Position numbers and translations under genes: made by a program | Notes under the pieces: model-generated | The model's database searches: none | The model's input: only the letters and a program-made list of their open reading frames with translations | What the model was told of the DNA's origin: nothing | DNA from: Polyangiaceae bacterium | Lineage (GTDB): Bacteria > Myxococcota_A > Polyangia > Polyangiales > Polyangiaceae | Direction of reading: 5' to 3' | Assembly: GCA_013361525.1 (NCBI GenBank) | Contig: JABFXY010000214.1 | Span: forward strand, 1-39,630 | Length of the DNA: 39,630 nucleotides | In this document: positions 18,001-25,458 of the stretch, one piece after another | Numbering within the stretch: position 1 is the first letter of the stretch | Layout of the letters: every line of letters begins with the position of its first letter

Positions 18001-18759
18001 GCCCAGACGGAGCGCGCGGACACGCTCACGAACGGCGACTCGGTCAACGGCGAGATCGATCTCGCGAACCTGCCAATCGATGCGTCGCCTTACGGCTACG
18101 AGGGCGCGCCGATCTTCGTCGGCGACCAGCCGCTGGTCGTCGATGTCGCCCCCGGCTTCGGTACCGCCGATTCCCCGGCCGATGCGCTTCTTCTTCATCA
18201 CACCAACGCGCCAGGCCAACAGTGGGAGGTCGTCAGCATTGCGAGGGAGACGGCCGGGGCCCTCTCGATCGCGGGCGTCGGCCCCGCCGATCCCATTGCT
18301 GCGGGCGCAACCGCCGACGTCGAGCTCACGGTTACCAATGCATCGACGACGCCGGCTCCGAACGTCTCGATCTCCGGAACGGCGACCGGCGGGGAGATCG
18401 TCGCTGCGACCATCTCCCAAGGAACGTGCTCGAGCGGCGCCGCGATCGCGTGCACCGTCGAAGAGCTGGCGCCCGGCGCAACCGTCTCCGTCCACGCAAC
18501 GGTGCAGCCCTCCGAAGGTGTGTCCGCGGTCACGCTGAATGCCTCGGTCGACAGCGAATTGGCCTGCGACGCGCCGGGCGACGACGTTGCCTCGGTGTCG
18601 ATCGCCGTCTCGGAGCCGGAGGATGATGACGGCCCACCGCCCGAGCCACGCGATGGTTGTGACTGCAGCACGCAGGGGCGAGGTGAGGGCTCTGCGTGGT
18701 TTGCGGCGTTTGCGGTGATCGGGGCTGCGGTCGCGCGGCGGCGGCGATCGGCTCGCTGA
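15076..18759 (+). CDS. Subtilisin-family (S8) surface protease with PA domain and MYXO-CTERM-like tail
   Basis: A 1227-residue secreted protease. The signal peptide ends in VAAC (Cys20), a lipobox. A propeptide-like region (about 46-145) precedes the S8 catalytic domain: Asp173 in IIDSGID, His253 in GGHGTHVSG, oxyanion Asn371 in AAGND and Ser587 in GGTSMASP. A PA domain (about 435-525, including ALIDRGTCPFVDK) is inserted before the serine, as in large S8 enzymes. Beta-sandwich domains follow (about 675 onward), one with a proteinase-type tail and a last CARDB/DUF11-like repeat (ADVELTVTNASTTPAPNVS). The end GCDCSTQGRGEGSAWFAAF, then a hydrophobic stretch and RRRR, resembles a MYXO-CTERM sorting tag. 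It should be exported and anchored at the cell surface, degrading prey or matrix protein. Confidence 0.95.
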   Translation: MRSLPFIFALGLGVFGVAACAPNDPPDEAPEPTAPASAPISKGSVAPYFVVLDGPSASQMIPHGLDPRSKTAGDITKKRVREIEAEQAAIEPQLVAHGAEVIARISRLANMVEVLVDEAGAKRIAKLHGVQRVELVPLLERSLASAVPLVGATNAWTLSPGVTGDGIRIGIIDSGIDYTHADFGGPGTIEAYQGNDTTLIEPGTFPTAKVIGGLDFVGDDYDASGAEGSATAHSDPDPLDCSTTLGEQISGGHGTHVSGIAAGQGVLADGATYAGPYNSSVDLDTFRVAPGVAPEAKLFALKIFGCHGSTAYLASALDRAADPNNDGVFDDRLDVVNGSLGTGYALGTTAVGGMMTELTSVGTLVVAAAGNDRQNFFSVGSPGTYAEVLAVAGTSDNKFFSLRVTTPTGEIAYPAAESMFSARLITYGPVSAPIVQADPPLACGPLTNAADIAGKIALIDRGTCPFVDKTANAEAAGALAVIVVDDEDQALPFAMSGDPGSSNIPALLVTLDNGTELKTLLTSGVAPAELDPADIYTGPGAELLAGFSSRGPSPIDLRMKPEIAAPGILDSAACGSGNAAVPNGGTSMASPMVAGGAALVRQAHPDLGPMEVKALLMNAAAPLSDLAGVKYGTSVVGAGRMDVAKAVKLQTTAATDLAAGEIGVSFGSIAVSNPVEVEKTFTVTNHGATASSFELTVDPTYELSGATIVVEPSSIDLEAGASAVVTMTLALDPVALGNAGPDPGTPAMQGNQEPEPRHYLNQTSGVVRLHPQVGDDLVLPYTGAVRAASSGTGTFAPTCEDDPAKATIDVEGEGAHPAPTVTVLSLAATDDADPDSETDPGAAQADLLAVGVATDRATAADGEAKVYFGLVVNGPWTTPARGPISVVKVQVDCDETSGYDFEIRTEARNPQGPFRDALIASTYNMDSDERLGRFPVNILRPDVASTYPFNSTVLVLSASFADLGLDGDDLNIKFRAQTERADTLTNGDSVNGEIDLANLPIDASPYGYEGAPIFVGDQPLVVDVAPGFGTADSPADALLLHHTNAPGQQWEVVSIARETAGALSIAGVGPADPIAAGATADVELTVTNASTTPAPNVSISGTATGGEIVAATISQGTCSSGAAIACTVEELAPGATVSVHATVQPSEGVSAVTLNASVDSELACDAPGDDVASVSIAVSEPEDDDGPPPEPRDGCDCSTQGRGEGSAWFAAFAVIGAAVARRRRSAR

Positions 18760-18795
18760 GGGGATGAGCGAGCGAGTGGAGCGCAACGCTGTCCC

Positions 18796-19338
18796 TTAGT
18801 CGGTCCGCGTCGCACGCCAGAATCGCTTCTCTACCGATCGCACGTCGGGGCACCCTGCCAACGAGTGAATGTAGCTCGCGACTGCGGGAAGCTCGGCGTC
18901 GGTGCGGTCACCGAGGAATGGCTTGATCGGAATCAGATTGCCGTAGTTTCGTAAGTGCTTTTCGGGGGAGTCGTCGACGAAGAGGACCCTGTCGAGGTCG
19001 TAACCTTGCGTCCGCACCTTGCGAACCTTCTTGATGGTGGTGCGATTGCGCGTCTCGTGATCGAAGTGCTGCGTGCAGCGTTCGGCAGACCACAAAAAGG
19101 CGAGCTCGGCTCGCCACGAAATGATCTCGGAGACGACCGCCTCGGCGTAGTCACACCCGGCCGCAGTCCAGATTCCGACGGCGTACCGACTGCGAAGATC
19201 CTCGAGGAAATCAGCGAGGTGTGGTCGCCGATAGCCGGCGTGTCCGTGAACTGAAAAGTCGGCCCGACCCGGGAGCGGATGATCCGGAACGTGCACCAGC
19301 GTCTCGTCGAGATCGAGGATGACGAGGAGCTTCTTCAC
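18796..19338 (-). CDS. FCP1/NIF-type HAD phosphatase
   Basis: A 180-residue protein of the FCP1-like HAD branch. The nucleophile motif DLDET is at residues 9-13 in LVILDLDETLVH. A Thr in GIWTAA marks motif II, and FVDDSPEKHLRN is the acidic motif that binds magnesium. Such enzymes remove phosphate from phosphoproteins in the cytoplasm. GTG at 19338 is taken as start; earlier in-frame codons overlap the preceding gene. It follows the TlpA-like lipoprotein gene by 13 bases and is likely co-transcribed with it. The bacterial substrate is unknown. Confidence 0.87.
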   Translation of the reverse strand: MKKLLVILDLDETLVHVPDHPLPGRADFSVHGHAGYRRPHLADFLEDLRSRYAVGIWTAAGCDYAEAVVSEIISWRAELAFLWSAERCTQHFDHETRNRTTIKKVRKVRTQGYDLDRVLFVDDSPEKHLRNYGNLIPIKPFLGDRTDAELPAVASYIHSLAGCPDVRSVEKRFWRATRTD

Positions 19339-19351
19339 GACGACGCCTTCA

Positions 19352-20017
19352 TTACCCTCGCCGCTCAGCCAAAAGCTCGTCGATCCAAGCCTGCATCTGC
19401 GCGTAGTCGTCGCTGCCGACCGGATATTCCCCGCCGAGGTGCGCGTAGCGGACCGTGCCGGCACGATCGACGAGGAAGCTCACGCTGGTCCACGACTTCG
19501 GGTGATCGTCGAGCCACCATGTTTTGAGCGTCTTCCAGTCGTCGTCGATCGCGACCGGAAATCGGAAGCGATAATGCTCGTCGACCAGCTTCTTCACGTC
19601 CGCGACCACCAACGGCGTCTCGCTCTTGTGGTGGTACATCCCCACGATCGTCAGCCCGCGCGCGGCGTAGGTGTCATCGAGCTTCACCAGCGCGGGTGCC
19701 GTCGCATTGCAGTACGGGCACTCCGACGACATGAACCAGCGGACCAGCACGACCTGACCGCGAAGATCCGCGAGCCGGCGCGGGGGACCATTGAGCCACG
19801 TCGTGAGGTTCCAGCCCGGCGCAGGTTTACCGACGATGGAGGAGACATCGGTCTCAGCCGCGTTCGGGCCAATCGCGAGCCGGTGCGCGGGAGCTGACGC
19901 GGGCGACGCTGTGACGGGCGAAGAGGTCATGTTGGACGAGCCGGTCGAGGAGCCGCCGCTACACGCGCCGAGCAGCAGCGCTGTGAGAAGGGCGCGGGGT
20001 CGAGCGATCGGCGGCAC
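19352..20017 (-). CDS. TlpA/ResA-like thioredoxin lipoprotein
   Basis: A 221-residue lipoprotein. The signal peptide ends with LLGAC (Cys19), followed by a Ser/Ala linker. The thioredoxin domain (about 60-220) has the redox motif CPYC (100-103) in WFMSSECPYC, preceded by LADLRGQVVLVRW, as in AhpC/TSA and TlpA proteins. A cis-proline-type position is suggested at SVSFLVD. It is expected to reduce disulfides of exported or cytochrome-maturation proteins at the periplasmic face. GTG at 20017 is the apparent start. An AGGTGCTAGCGTT motif lies just upstream (20024-20036), also found before a GST gene. Confidence 0.88.
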   Translation of the reverse strand: MPPIARPRALLTALLLGACSGGSSTGSSNMTSSPVTASPASAPAHRLAIGPNAAETDVSSIVGKPAPGWNLTTWLNGPPRRLADLRGQVVLVRWFMSSECPYCNATAPALVKLDDTYAARGLTIVGMYHHKSETPLVVADVKKLVDEHYRFRFPVAIDDDWKTLKTWWLDDHPKSWTSVSFLVDRAGTVRYAHLGGEYPVGSDDYAQMQAWIDELLAERRG

Positions 20018-20084
20018 GGTGTGAACGCTAGCACCTGGTGGACGCGCAGCCGCGATCTAGGGCGAGGGCCGCGAGGACAAGCAA

Positions 20085-20567
20085 TCACGAAGCGCTGCGG
20101 AGCACCTCGATGGCGTGGGCGCCGGCCGCGAACAAGACGTCGTGGTGGTTCTCGCCGATGAGCCACGTGAACGAACGAGAGACGATATAGAACTCGAGCA
20201 AGCGATGATTCCTCAATGTCGCGACGGCTGCGGTGAGCGTCGCCTCGAATAACCAAAACGGCGCGCTCCGCTTCGTCGAGGCAAAGTCCTCGGCAATGAG
20301 CCACACCGGCGTTGACGCTGGACCGAGCGCAAGGAGCAGGTCCAGATCGTGTGTTCCGCCGAGAAAGAAGGAAGGGTCGAGCAGATCGTTCCAGATCCAA
20401 TGACGCATGCGCCCTCCGCGCCCCTCGTTGGTGAAGCAATCGAAGACGCGATCGAGCAGCGCCAGGGCGCTCGCGCCGGGGGGCTGATGGAACGACGCTT
20501 CGTCGAAGCCGAGCTCCCGCGCCGCCGCGAGGATGCCATTTGCGGTCGAATAGGATTTGCGGGCCAT
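20085..20567 (-). CDS. Unknown small protein, possibly of a DUF6756/immunity type
   Basis: A 160-residue soluble protein. It has several helical and mixed segments and a striking C-terminal half: LLEFYIVSRSFTWLIGENHH followed by DVLFAAG. This combination of an aromatic strand with a loop of two His recalls DUF6756-type proteins, often encoded near toxin-immunity loci, but I cannot confirm it. The N-terminus contains FDEASFHQPPGASALALLDR. No signal peptide. It is separated from the TlpA-like gene by 67 bases. ATG 20567. The large non-coding repeat region starts directly upstream. Confidence 0.6.
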   Translation of the reverse strand: MARKSYSTANGILAAARELGFDEASFHQPPGASALALLDRVFDCFTNEGRGGRMRHWIWNDLLDPSFFLGGTHDLDLLLALGPASTPVWLIAEDFASTKRSAPFWLFEATLTAAVATLRNHRLLEFYIVSRSFTWLIGENHHDVLFAAGAHAIEVLRSAS

Positions 20568-20676
20568 GAGGCGGTGGTCGCGAAGGTAGCGACGTTCGAC
20601 GGTGGGTGCGCGGCGCCAATGCAGGTCGGACGGCCGGCGCCGAGGCCGCGCTTCCGATGGTCGTCGGTGGGCGTCG

Positions 20677-20838
20677 CGATCCGAAGTCCAGGGGTCGAGA
20701 CTGAACCCACCGACTTCGGATCGACAATCGCGCAGAAAGCGGACCCGGCGACGGCCCGGAGTCCGGCACGGCGCAGATTCTCGCAGCGAACTCGATCCGA
20801 TCTGACGGGGTTCAGTCTCGACAGGGGCACTTCGGATC
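20677..20838. repeat. Nested inverted repeats, non-coding
   Basis: Arms GTCGAGACTGAACCC (20694-20708) and GGGTTCAGTCTCGAC (20808-20822) match perfectly. Inside them, after symmetrical 7-base gaps, TCGGATCGA (20716-20724) pairs with TCGATCCGA (20792-20800). A second 12-bp pair overlaps: CGATCCGAAGTC (20677-20688) and GACTTCGGATCG (20712-20723). ACTTCGGATC occurs again at 20829-20838. The region could switch between two hairpins. I see no gene between 20568 and 21336. Confidence 0.6.
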
Positions 20839-20909
20839 AGGCCCCACCGTCGGCGAGAGCTGACCGTGCCTCAACGATGCCGTGCCAGGGCGAAGTCCCC
20901 AACAAACCG

Positions 20910-21302
20910 GGTCCCGACCTGCCCAACCCGAATGCGTTGCGGTCGCTCGAGGTCCGGACCACCCCACGACTGAACTGCATTGGCCATACAGGCAGGTCCG
21001 GACCCCGGGGGATCGCTCTGCATTGCGCCGTTTCGGGGTCGAATGCCGCCGCCAGCGGAATTCAAAGCGCCTCGAAGGTGGTCCCGACCAGCTAAAGGTG
21101 GGAGGAAATTCCAGCGAGGCGGGTCTCAACCCCCGTTTCCACTGAACTGCATCGGGCTGCCCCCAGGTCCGGACCACCCCCCTACCCCAATGCATTGCGG
21201 TTCGCTGGGGTCCGGACCTGCCGGGGCCTCTCTGCATTGCGGTCAGACCGGCTCCGGACCACCGGTATCCTCGCCGCGTTGCGGTCGCCGAGGGTCCGGT
21301 CA
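20910..21302. repeat. Array of ten diverged 41-44-bp units centred on GGTCCGGACC-like palindromes
   Basis: GGTCCGGACC or a close variant starts at 20910, 20951, 20995, 21037, 21080, 21122, 21166, 21209, 21251 and 21293. Steps are 41-44 bases, mean 42.6, close to four helical turns. Most units also carry a TGCATTGCGGTC-like box about 18 bases before the palindrome. The units in the middle (21037-21131) are the most diverged. Steps are not multiples of three, so this is not a protein repeat, though part of it reads through in one minus-strand frame. The array stops at the 3' end of the DUF4419 gene (stop 21337-21339), suggesting a role as terminator, binding array or remnant of a tandem repeat. 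Confidence 0.7.
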
Positions 21303-21336
21303 ACCGGCACCTCTCTGCATTGCGGTCGGCCGGAGA

Positions 21337-22503
21337 CTACACCGCAAGCGGCGCCAGCGCGTCCGACGGCTCCTCGAGCTCCTCGACGACCGCCCAGCCG
21401 AACTCCGGCGCGAGCGTGCCCGACACCGGGTCTTGCACGACACCGAAGAGCCCGGCGACGAACCGCAGCAAGTGCACCGTCGCCGCTGGATATTGAACGT
21501 ATCGAACCGGCGCGCTCGCAATCGACCCCGGGATGGACCCGATCGACGGCCCTTGCACATCCGAGATCCGCCAATCAGATCGAGCCGCCGCCTTGCGAAA
21601 CCCCTCTTCCCATTGGGCAATATAGGGATTCTCGCTCAATCGCCGTTTCCCACCTTCGAACTTCTCGAGATATGGGAAGAGGACGTCGATCCAGCCCGTC
21701 AACTCCGCAGACCCCGACCCACTCTGATAGCGGAAGAACGATCTCCAGAAGTCGACCTCCACATCACCATCGGCGGTTCGGACGAGCTGGTCGAGGACGG
21801 GAACGAGCGCTTTGGTCCAGCTCTCGAGCCCGAACTCAGAAAGCGCGCTCGCACGGCGCCGGATGCTTCTCCAGTCGGCCGGCGTCCCATGAACGGTGAC
21901 TAACGGAATGCCACAGCCGGCGCGCATTTCGTATTCGAAGTACGGTTGGAACGCGTCCATCAACAGAACCTCGGATGCCGCTCGCTCGACAGGGCCGGTC
22001 GTCGAGAAGTCGGAGACGACCAGATCGCGGAGCCGACCGACATGCGTCGCGATCTGGTCCGAGAATGCCGAGAAGGCCTCGGGCCACGGATTTGGCCGGC
22101 CGAGGACGAAGTCGGTCCGATCGACTACGAGTTTCTCCTTTCCTTGATGGCGAACGAATCGGCTCCGCAGCGACTCGGCGTTGAGGCCGACGTGGTGCGC
22201 GAAGCCCTGCGCCAGGCAGAACCACACGGCGTCTGGCGTGATCGCAAGCGGGTAATGACCGTAAAAGGCCTCGAGCGCCGCCTGGGCGAACGCGTGACCA
22301 TCGTTCGCCACCACGAGTTCGGCATCGCTCGCATAGAGCGCTTCGACCCGCGTTCGGGGCGCAGCTGGCGGGTCCCAATGAAAGCGACGCCGAGCCTTCC
22401 GGTCACCTGCACCGAGCAGGCTCGACAGCGCCGCCTGCCGCTCGAGCACCGGTAAGCGCTTGGTCGCCTGAGCCACGTCGGATACCGGAAATGTAACGGG
22501 CAT
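21337..22503 (-). CDS. DUF4419 domain protein
   Basis: A 388-residue protein that matches the DUF4419 layout: a region around YGHYPLAITPDAVWFCLAQG, then LRSRFVRHQGKEKLVVDRTD, then GIPLVTVHGTPADWRSIRRR. The family is widespread but uncharacterised. No signal peptide or membrane helix is seen. An AAGGGGG sequence five bases upstream supports ATG 22503 (MPVTFPVSDVAQATKRLPVL). It lies directly upstream of the periodic repeat array, which borders its stop codon. Its role cannot be inferred. Confidence 0.85.
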   Translation of the reverse strand: MPVTFPVSDVAQATKRLPVLERQAALSSLLGAGDRKARRRFHWDPPAAPRTRVEALYASDAELVVANDGHAFAQAALEAFYGHYPLAITPDAVWFCLAQGFAHHVGLNAESLRSRFVRHQGKEKLVVDRTDFVLGRPNPWPEAFSAFSDQIATHVGRLRDLVVSDFSTTGPVERAASEVLLMDAFQPYFEYEMRAGCGIPLVTVHGTPADWRSIRRRASALSEFGLESWTKALVPVLDQLVRTADGDVEVDFWRSFFRYQSGSGSAELTGWIDVLFPYLEKFEGGKRRLSENPYIAQWEEGFRKAAARSDWRISDVQGPSIGSIPGSIASAPVRYVQYPAATVHLLRFVAGLFGVVQDPVSGTLAPEFGWAVVEELEEPSDALAPLAV

Positions 22504-22617
22504 GGAACCCCCTTTCGTCGATGGTGGGCGCCGACCGACGAGCGACAACGTCGAGGCTGACGGCAGGTGCAAACGCGCAGGAGAGTCGTCTGTGGAGATA
22601 TGCCACGCCCCGATCGC

Positions 22618-23289
22618 CTACCCCTGCCGACGCACCATCTCGTTGATCCAAATCGGGGCAAACGGAGAGGTGCATCCCTTCGACACCGGATAGTCGCGAT
22701 AGATTCCCAGTCTCTCTCCGATAGCAATGGCCCGCTTGCGCAGCTTGGGAACGTGGATTCCAATTCCTGCGAGACAGAAATTCATGGTCCATTGAACCGC
22801 CGGCGCAGCCTCGCCCATTTCGGTCTCGATGCGGTGCAATATCCCCGGCAGGTCGAGCCCATCTGGACTCTTTTCGATTCGCTCCGCCGTCAGGCGCCAT
22901 CCGGCGCGGGCGGCCCAGGGATGCTCGTCCATCAGCCAGGCCTGTCGAAGAGCCTCCTTGTCGGGGTGCTTCTTGACGACGTTGGAGCTCAGCCAGTCCG
23001 CCACTTGCGCACAGTCGACGGACCGCACCATCCGATCCAACTCGTCGCGCGATAGACCCTTCGGCTTGATGAGGAGAACAGCGAGAAGGCGGGCATCGAG
23101 GTTTCCCGTTTCCCAGAGCGCGAGGCCCAACTCGTGATTCGCCTTTAGCGTCGCCGCGACCTTGCGAATGTCACCCATGCGAACGCCGTACTGTTTGTCG
23201 GGCGCACCGTTCTTCTTGTTGTGTAGGCGAACCTTCTTGTCCCCAAGAGACTTCAGCTCCGCGAGAACACTTTTGACGGTCATCGCCAT
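22618..23289 (-). CDS. AlkD-like DNA alkylation repair protein
   Basis: A 223-residue helical protein of the HEAT-like DNA glycosylase group. Characteristic segments are RHNKK-like LHNKKNGAPDKQYGVRMGDI at the start, then GLALWETGNLDARLLAVLLI and ALRQAWLMDEHPWAARAGWRL. AlkD-like enzymes remove cationic N3- or N7-alkylated bases without flipping them. Trp residues in the central helices are consistent with substrate contacts, although the specific catalytic Asp/Trp set cannot be checked by eye. Two in-frame ATGs lie at 23289 and 23283; the first is used. It stands in the minus-strand accessory run, 114 bases upstream of the DUF4419 gene's start. Confidence 0.85.
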   Translation of the reverse strand: MAMTVKSVLAELKSLGDKKVRLHNKKNGAPDKQYGVRMGDIRKVAATLKANHELGLALWETGNLDARLLAVLLIKPKGLSRDELDRMVRSVDCAQVADWLSSNVVKKHPDKEALRQAWLMDEHPWAARAGWRLTAERIEKSPDGLDLPGILHRIETEMGEAAPAVQWTMNFCLAGIGIHVPKLRKRAIAIGERLGIYRDYPVSKGCTSPFAPIWINEMVRRQG

Positions 23290-23361
23290 GTCGGTCGTTG
23301 CTCCTGGAGGAGACGCGATAACGTGGGCGCGGCCAGGGTACCGAGGTTCAGCCGCAAGCGA

Positions 23362-23871
23362 CTACCAAAACTTCCACCAAGAGCGTTTCCTCGCGCGAGG
23401 CGACATTTCGAGGATCACCTGCTGAGCGGTGGCGAGCCCCTGGTTGGTCGGCGGTTCGAGGAACACCGCCGTGGGCCCGAGCGCAAGGTCGTTGGGATTC
23501 GAGCCTCCATGCAGCGCCTGGTTGACAGCACCCACCTCTGCCGACTCCAAAGCCAGCGGGACGAATGCGCCCAGCGACCCGGCGGAGCGCACGACCTGAA
23601 GCGCCGCCGCGTAATGGGGCTCATCTTCGGTCAATCCGCCCTCGACGATCCGGCCGTCGACATCAAAGCAGATGTACCGCATCGGGGGCTGCACGCCGAC
23701 ACTCTCCAGAAATGCTCGGGCACATGCGATCTGGAAGAATATCGTCGAGCGCTCTGCCGCCTCGGCGCTTATGCCTTTCGCCCGAACACGCTCGCAAAGT
23801 AGCTCCTGGGACTGTATGGGCTCCCTTTGAGCGATTTCCGCGACGAGCGTTACCAGTTCTTCGGGGGTCAT
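23362..23871 (-). CDS. Unknown 169-residue protein
   Basis: I do not recognise the family. The first half is helical (EELVTLVAEIAQREPIQSQE, STIFFQIACARAFLES), followed by PPMRYICFDVDGRIVEGG and a stretch AALQVVRSAGSLGAFVPLAL. The C-terminus ends in a basic, Trp-rich tail (RARKRSWWKFW). A strand-loop of FDVDGRIV resembles acidic ligand-binding motifs but is not diagnostic. No signal peptide. ATG 23871. The stop is followed after ten bases by a sequence resembling half an attC site (23338-23352). Confidence 0.6.
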   Translation of the reverse strand: MTPEELVTLVAEIAQREPIQSQELLCERVRAKGISAEAAERSTIFFQIACARAFLESVGVQPPMRYICFDVDGRIVEGGLTEDEPHYAAALQVVRSAGSLGAFVPLALESAEVGAVNQALHGGSNPNDLALGPTAVFLEPPTNQGLATAQQVILEMSPRARKRSWWKFW

Positions 23872-23890
23872 GTGGTTGGACTGTAGACGA

Positions 23891-24691
23891 TCACTCTACG
23901 ATTCCGCGAACCGCCCACGCTCGCGCCCGTAGCTGGATGGCCCCGCCTCCGCCGCCGAGAAGGCGTTGCCTCAGCCTGTCCTTCAGTAGGTCGCGGCGAT
24001 CCGGATCCAGCGAGTCGACGTAGCTCGGCGCCGGTCCGGTGCCCCGAAGAAAGGGCGCCCAGTACTCGTCGAATGTCCCGAACGCGGTAGCAATCTCAAG
24101 ATGGTGAGTCGCCACTTGCGCGAGCCCGGCTGTCCGAAACAGCGACGCCAAAGCAGGCTCTCGACAGAGCGGAAAACGCCGGCCCTCATCCAACGCGCTC
24201 GCGTCCGGATCGGAGGCGACGGCTTCATCCCAGAAAGTGCGCAAGAACTCCATCCCGTCTGAATAGTCCCACACGTACGCGGCGACCGTGCCGCCCGGTC
24301 GCAGGCGCTGGCGCAACCATGAAACCGTCTCTGCGGCGTCCGGCAGGAAGTTCAAGACGAGTCCGGAAACCGCTATATCGAATTCGCGATCTCGGTGCGG
24401 TATCGCGTCGGCCGTCCCGACCACGAACTCAACGGGTGCGCCCGAAAGACTGCGCCGCGCGTGCTCGACGAACGAGGCTGACGGATCGCAGGCGACGACC
24501 GAAGCGGGTTGCCCAAGCTCGCAGATCGCGGACGTGAGGGCCCCCGTTCCGCACCCGAGCTCGAGCCAATGGGCCGATGGTTCCGGATTCAACCACTCGA
24601 TGAAGAGGCGGGCGAGTGGACGACTCCACCGGCCCATGTAAGCCTCGTAGGCGTCACCAAGCAGCCAGCCATCATTCGATGCTGTGGTCAT
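23891..24691 (-). CDS. SAM-dependent methyltransferase (UbiE/type-11-like)
   Basis: A 266-residue class I methyltransferase. Motif I is LELGCGTG (about 43-50), the acidic motif II follows in VVACDPSASF, and NFLPDAAETVSWLRQRLRPG is the usual post-motif region. A glycine-rich segment (LLGGGGGAIQLRARAWAVRG) near the end is unusual but still forms the last strands. It uses S-adenosylmethionine on an unknown small molecule or lipid. ATG 24691 is preferred with GAAGG just before it; a TTG lies at 24700, directly after the stop of the GST gene. The two genes are therefore in one transcription unit. Confidence 0.88.
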   Translation of the reverse strand: MTTASNDGWLLGDAYEAYMGRWSRPLARLFIEWLNPEPSAHWLELGCGTGALTSAICELGQPASVVACDPSASFVEHARRSLSGAPVEFVVGTADAIPHRDREFDIAVSGLVLNFLPDAAETVSWLRQRLRPGGTVAAYVWDYSDGMEFLRTFWDEAVASDPDASALDEGRRFPLCREPALASLFRTAGLAQVATHHLEIATAFGTFDEYWAPFLRGTGPAPSYVDSLDPDRRDLLKDRLRQRLLGGGGGAIQLRARAWAVRGIVE

Positions 24692-24700
24692 CCTTCGCAA

Positions 24701-25354
24701 TCAGCCGGTCGATGGGCTGCGGGTGTTGACCGCCAGTTGAGCGTCGAAGGCTCGCTTGTACGCGGGCCGCGCCTCGCCGCGGGCGACATAAGCGGCCAGG
24801 CTCGAGTATTCGTCGAGGATGCCCGACGGTCTCAGCCTGAGCAGCACCGACACCATCATCAAGTCGCCTGCGCTGAACGCACCATCGAGCCAGTCAGCAT
24901 TGCCGAGCCGAGCGGAAAGTTGGTTCAGCCGACTGCGGATGCGATCCTCGACCAAGGGCAAGCGCTCCGCACGCCAGGGCTTGTCTCCCTCGAGAATTTT
25001 AGCGGTTACAAGGTCGAGGATCGGCGGCTCGACGGTGTTGACCGCTGCAAACATCCAAGTGATCGCGCGCGCGCGGGCATTGGCGTCGGCCGGCAACAAA
25101 CCCGCATGGCGCTCTGCGATATGCAAGACGATCGCCCCGGTCTCGAACAGCGTCAGGTCGCCCTCCTCATAGGTCGGAATCTGGCCGAAAGGATGAATGG
25201 CCAGATGCGCGGGCTCCTTCATCGCTCGGAACGAAACAAGGCGCACCTCATACGGTTGCCCTACTTCCTCGAGCGCCCAGCGAACGCGGGTATCCCGCGC
25301 CAGCCCCTTGCCGCCATCGGGTGAGCGTTCAAATGCGGTAATGGTGATGGTCAT
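24701..25354 (-). CDS. Glutathione S-transferase family protein
   Basis: A 217-residue GST. The thioredoxin-like N-terminal domain has DTRVRWALEEVGQPYEVRLV and the conserved cis-Pro and glutathione contact region FGQIPTYEEGDLTLFETGAI. The C-terminal domain is helical, with ILDLVTAKILEGDKPWRAER. GSTs conjugate glutathione to electrophiles. ATG 25354 follows AAGGAGA closely. It has a relative at 32884-33522 with the same layout. It is followed directly by the methyltransferase gene. The element AGGTGCTAGCGTT lies upstream at 25430-25442. Confidence 0.88.
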   Translation of the reverse strand: MTITITAFERSPDGGKGLARDTRVRWALEEVGQPYEVRLVSFRAMKEPAHLAIHPFGQIPTYEEGDLTLFETGAIVLHIAERHAGLLPADANARARAITWMFAAVNTVEPPILDLVTAKILEGDKPWRAERLPLVEDRIRSRLNQLSARLGNADWLDGAFSAGDLMMVSVLLRLRPSGILDEYSSLAAYVARGEARPAYKRAFDAQLAVNTRSPSTG

Positions 25355-25458
25355 CGAGGGGTTCTCCTTGGCGACAATCATGAGATGCGGAGGCAGACCT
25401 GTGCAAGCCTCGCCAAGCGCTTGCTTTGCAACGCTAGCACCTCGCCGTGCCAATCGGC

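Noticed and set aside
16894..18786. A 630-residue minus-strand reading frame opposite the subtilisin tail.
   Set aside because: The opposite strand carries clear beta-domain and MYXO-CTERM-like sequence; the antisense product is Arg/Asp repeat-like with no motif.
20910..21302. A CRISPR array.
   Set aside because: There are no identical repeats of 24-37 bases and no unique spacers; the sequences differ throughout while the spacing is kept.
20812..21303. A minus-strand reading frame across the palindrome array with near 14-residue repeats.
   Set aside because: The unit steps vary from 41 to 44 bases, so the frame is not kept between units; it merely happens to stay open.
25433..25450. A sigma-54 promoter upstream of the GST gene (TTGGCACG followed by GGTGCT on the minus strand).
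   Set aside because: The distance between GG and GC is 11 bases rather than 10, and spacing is critical for sigma-54. The second copy of the downstream word has no TTGGCACG.
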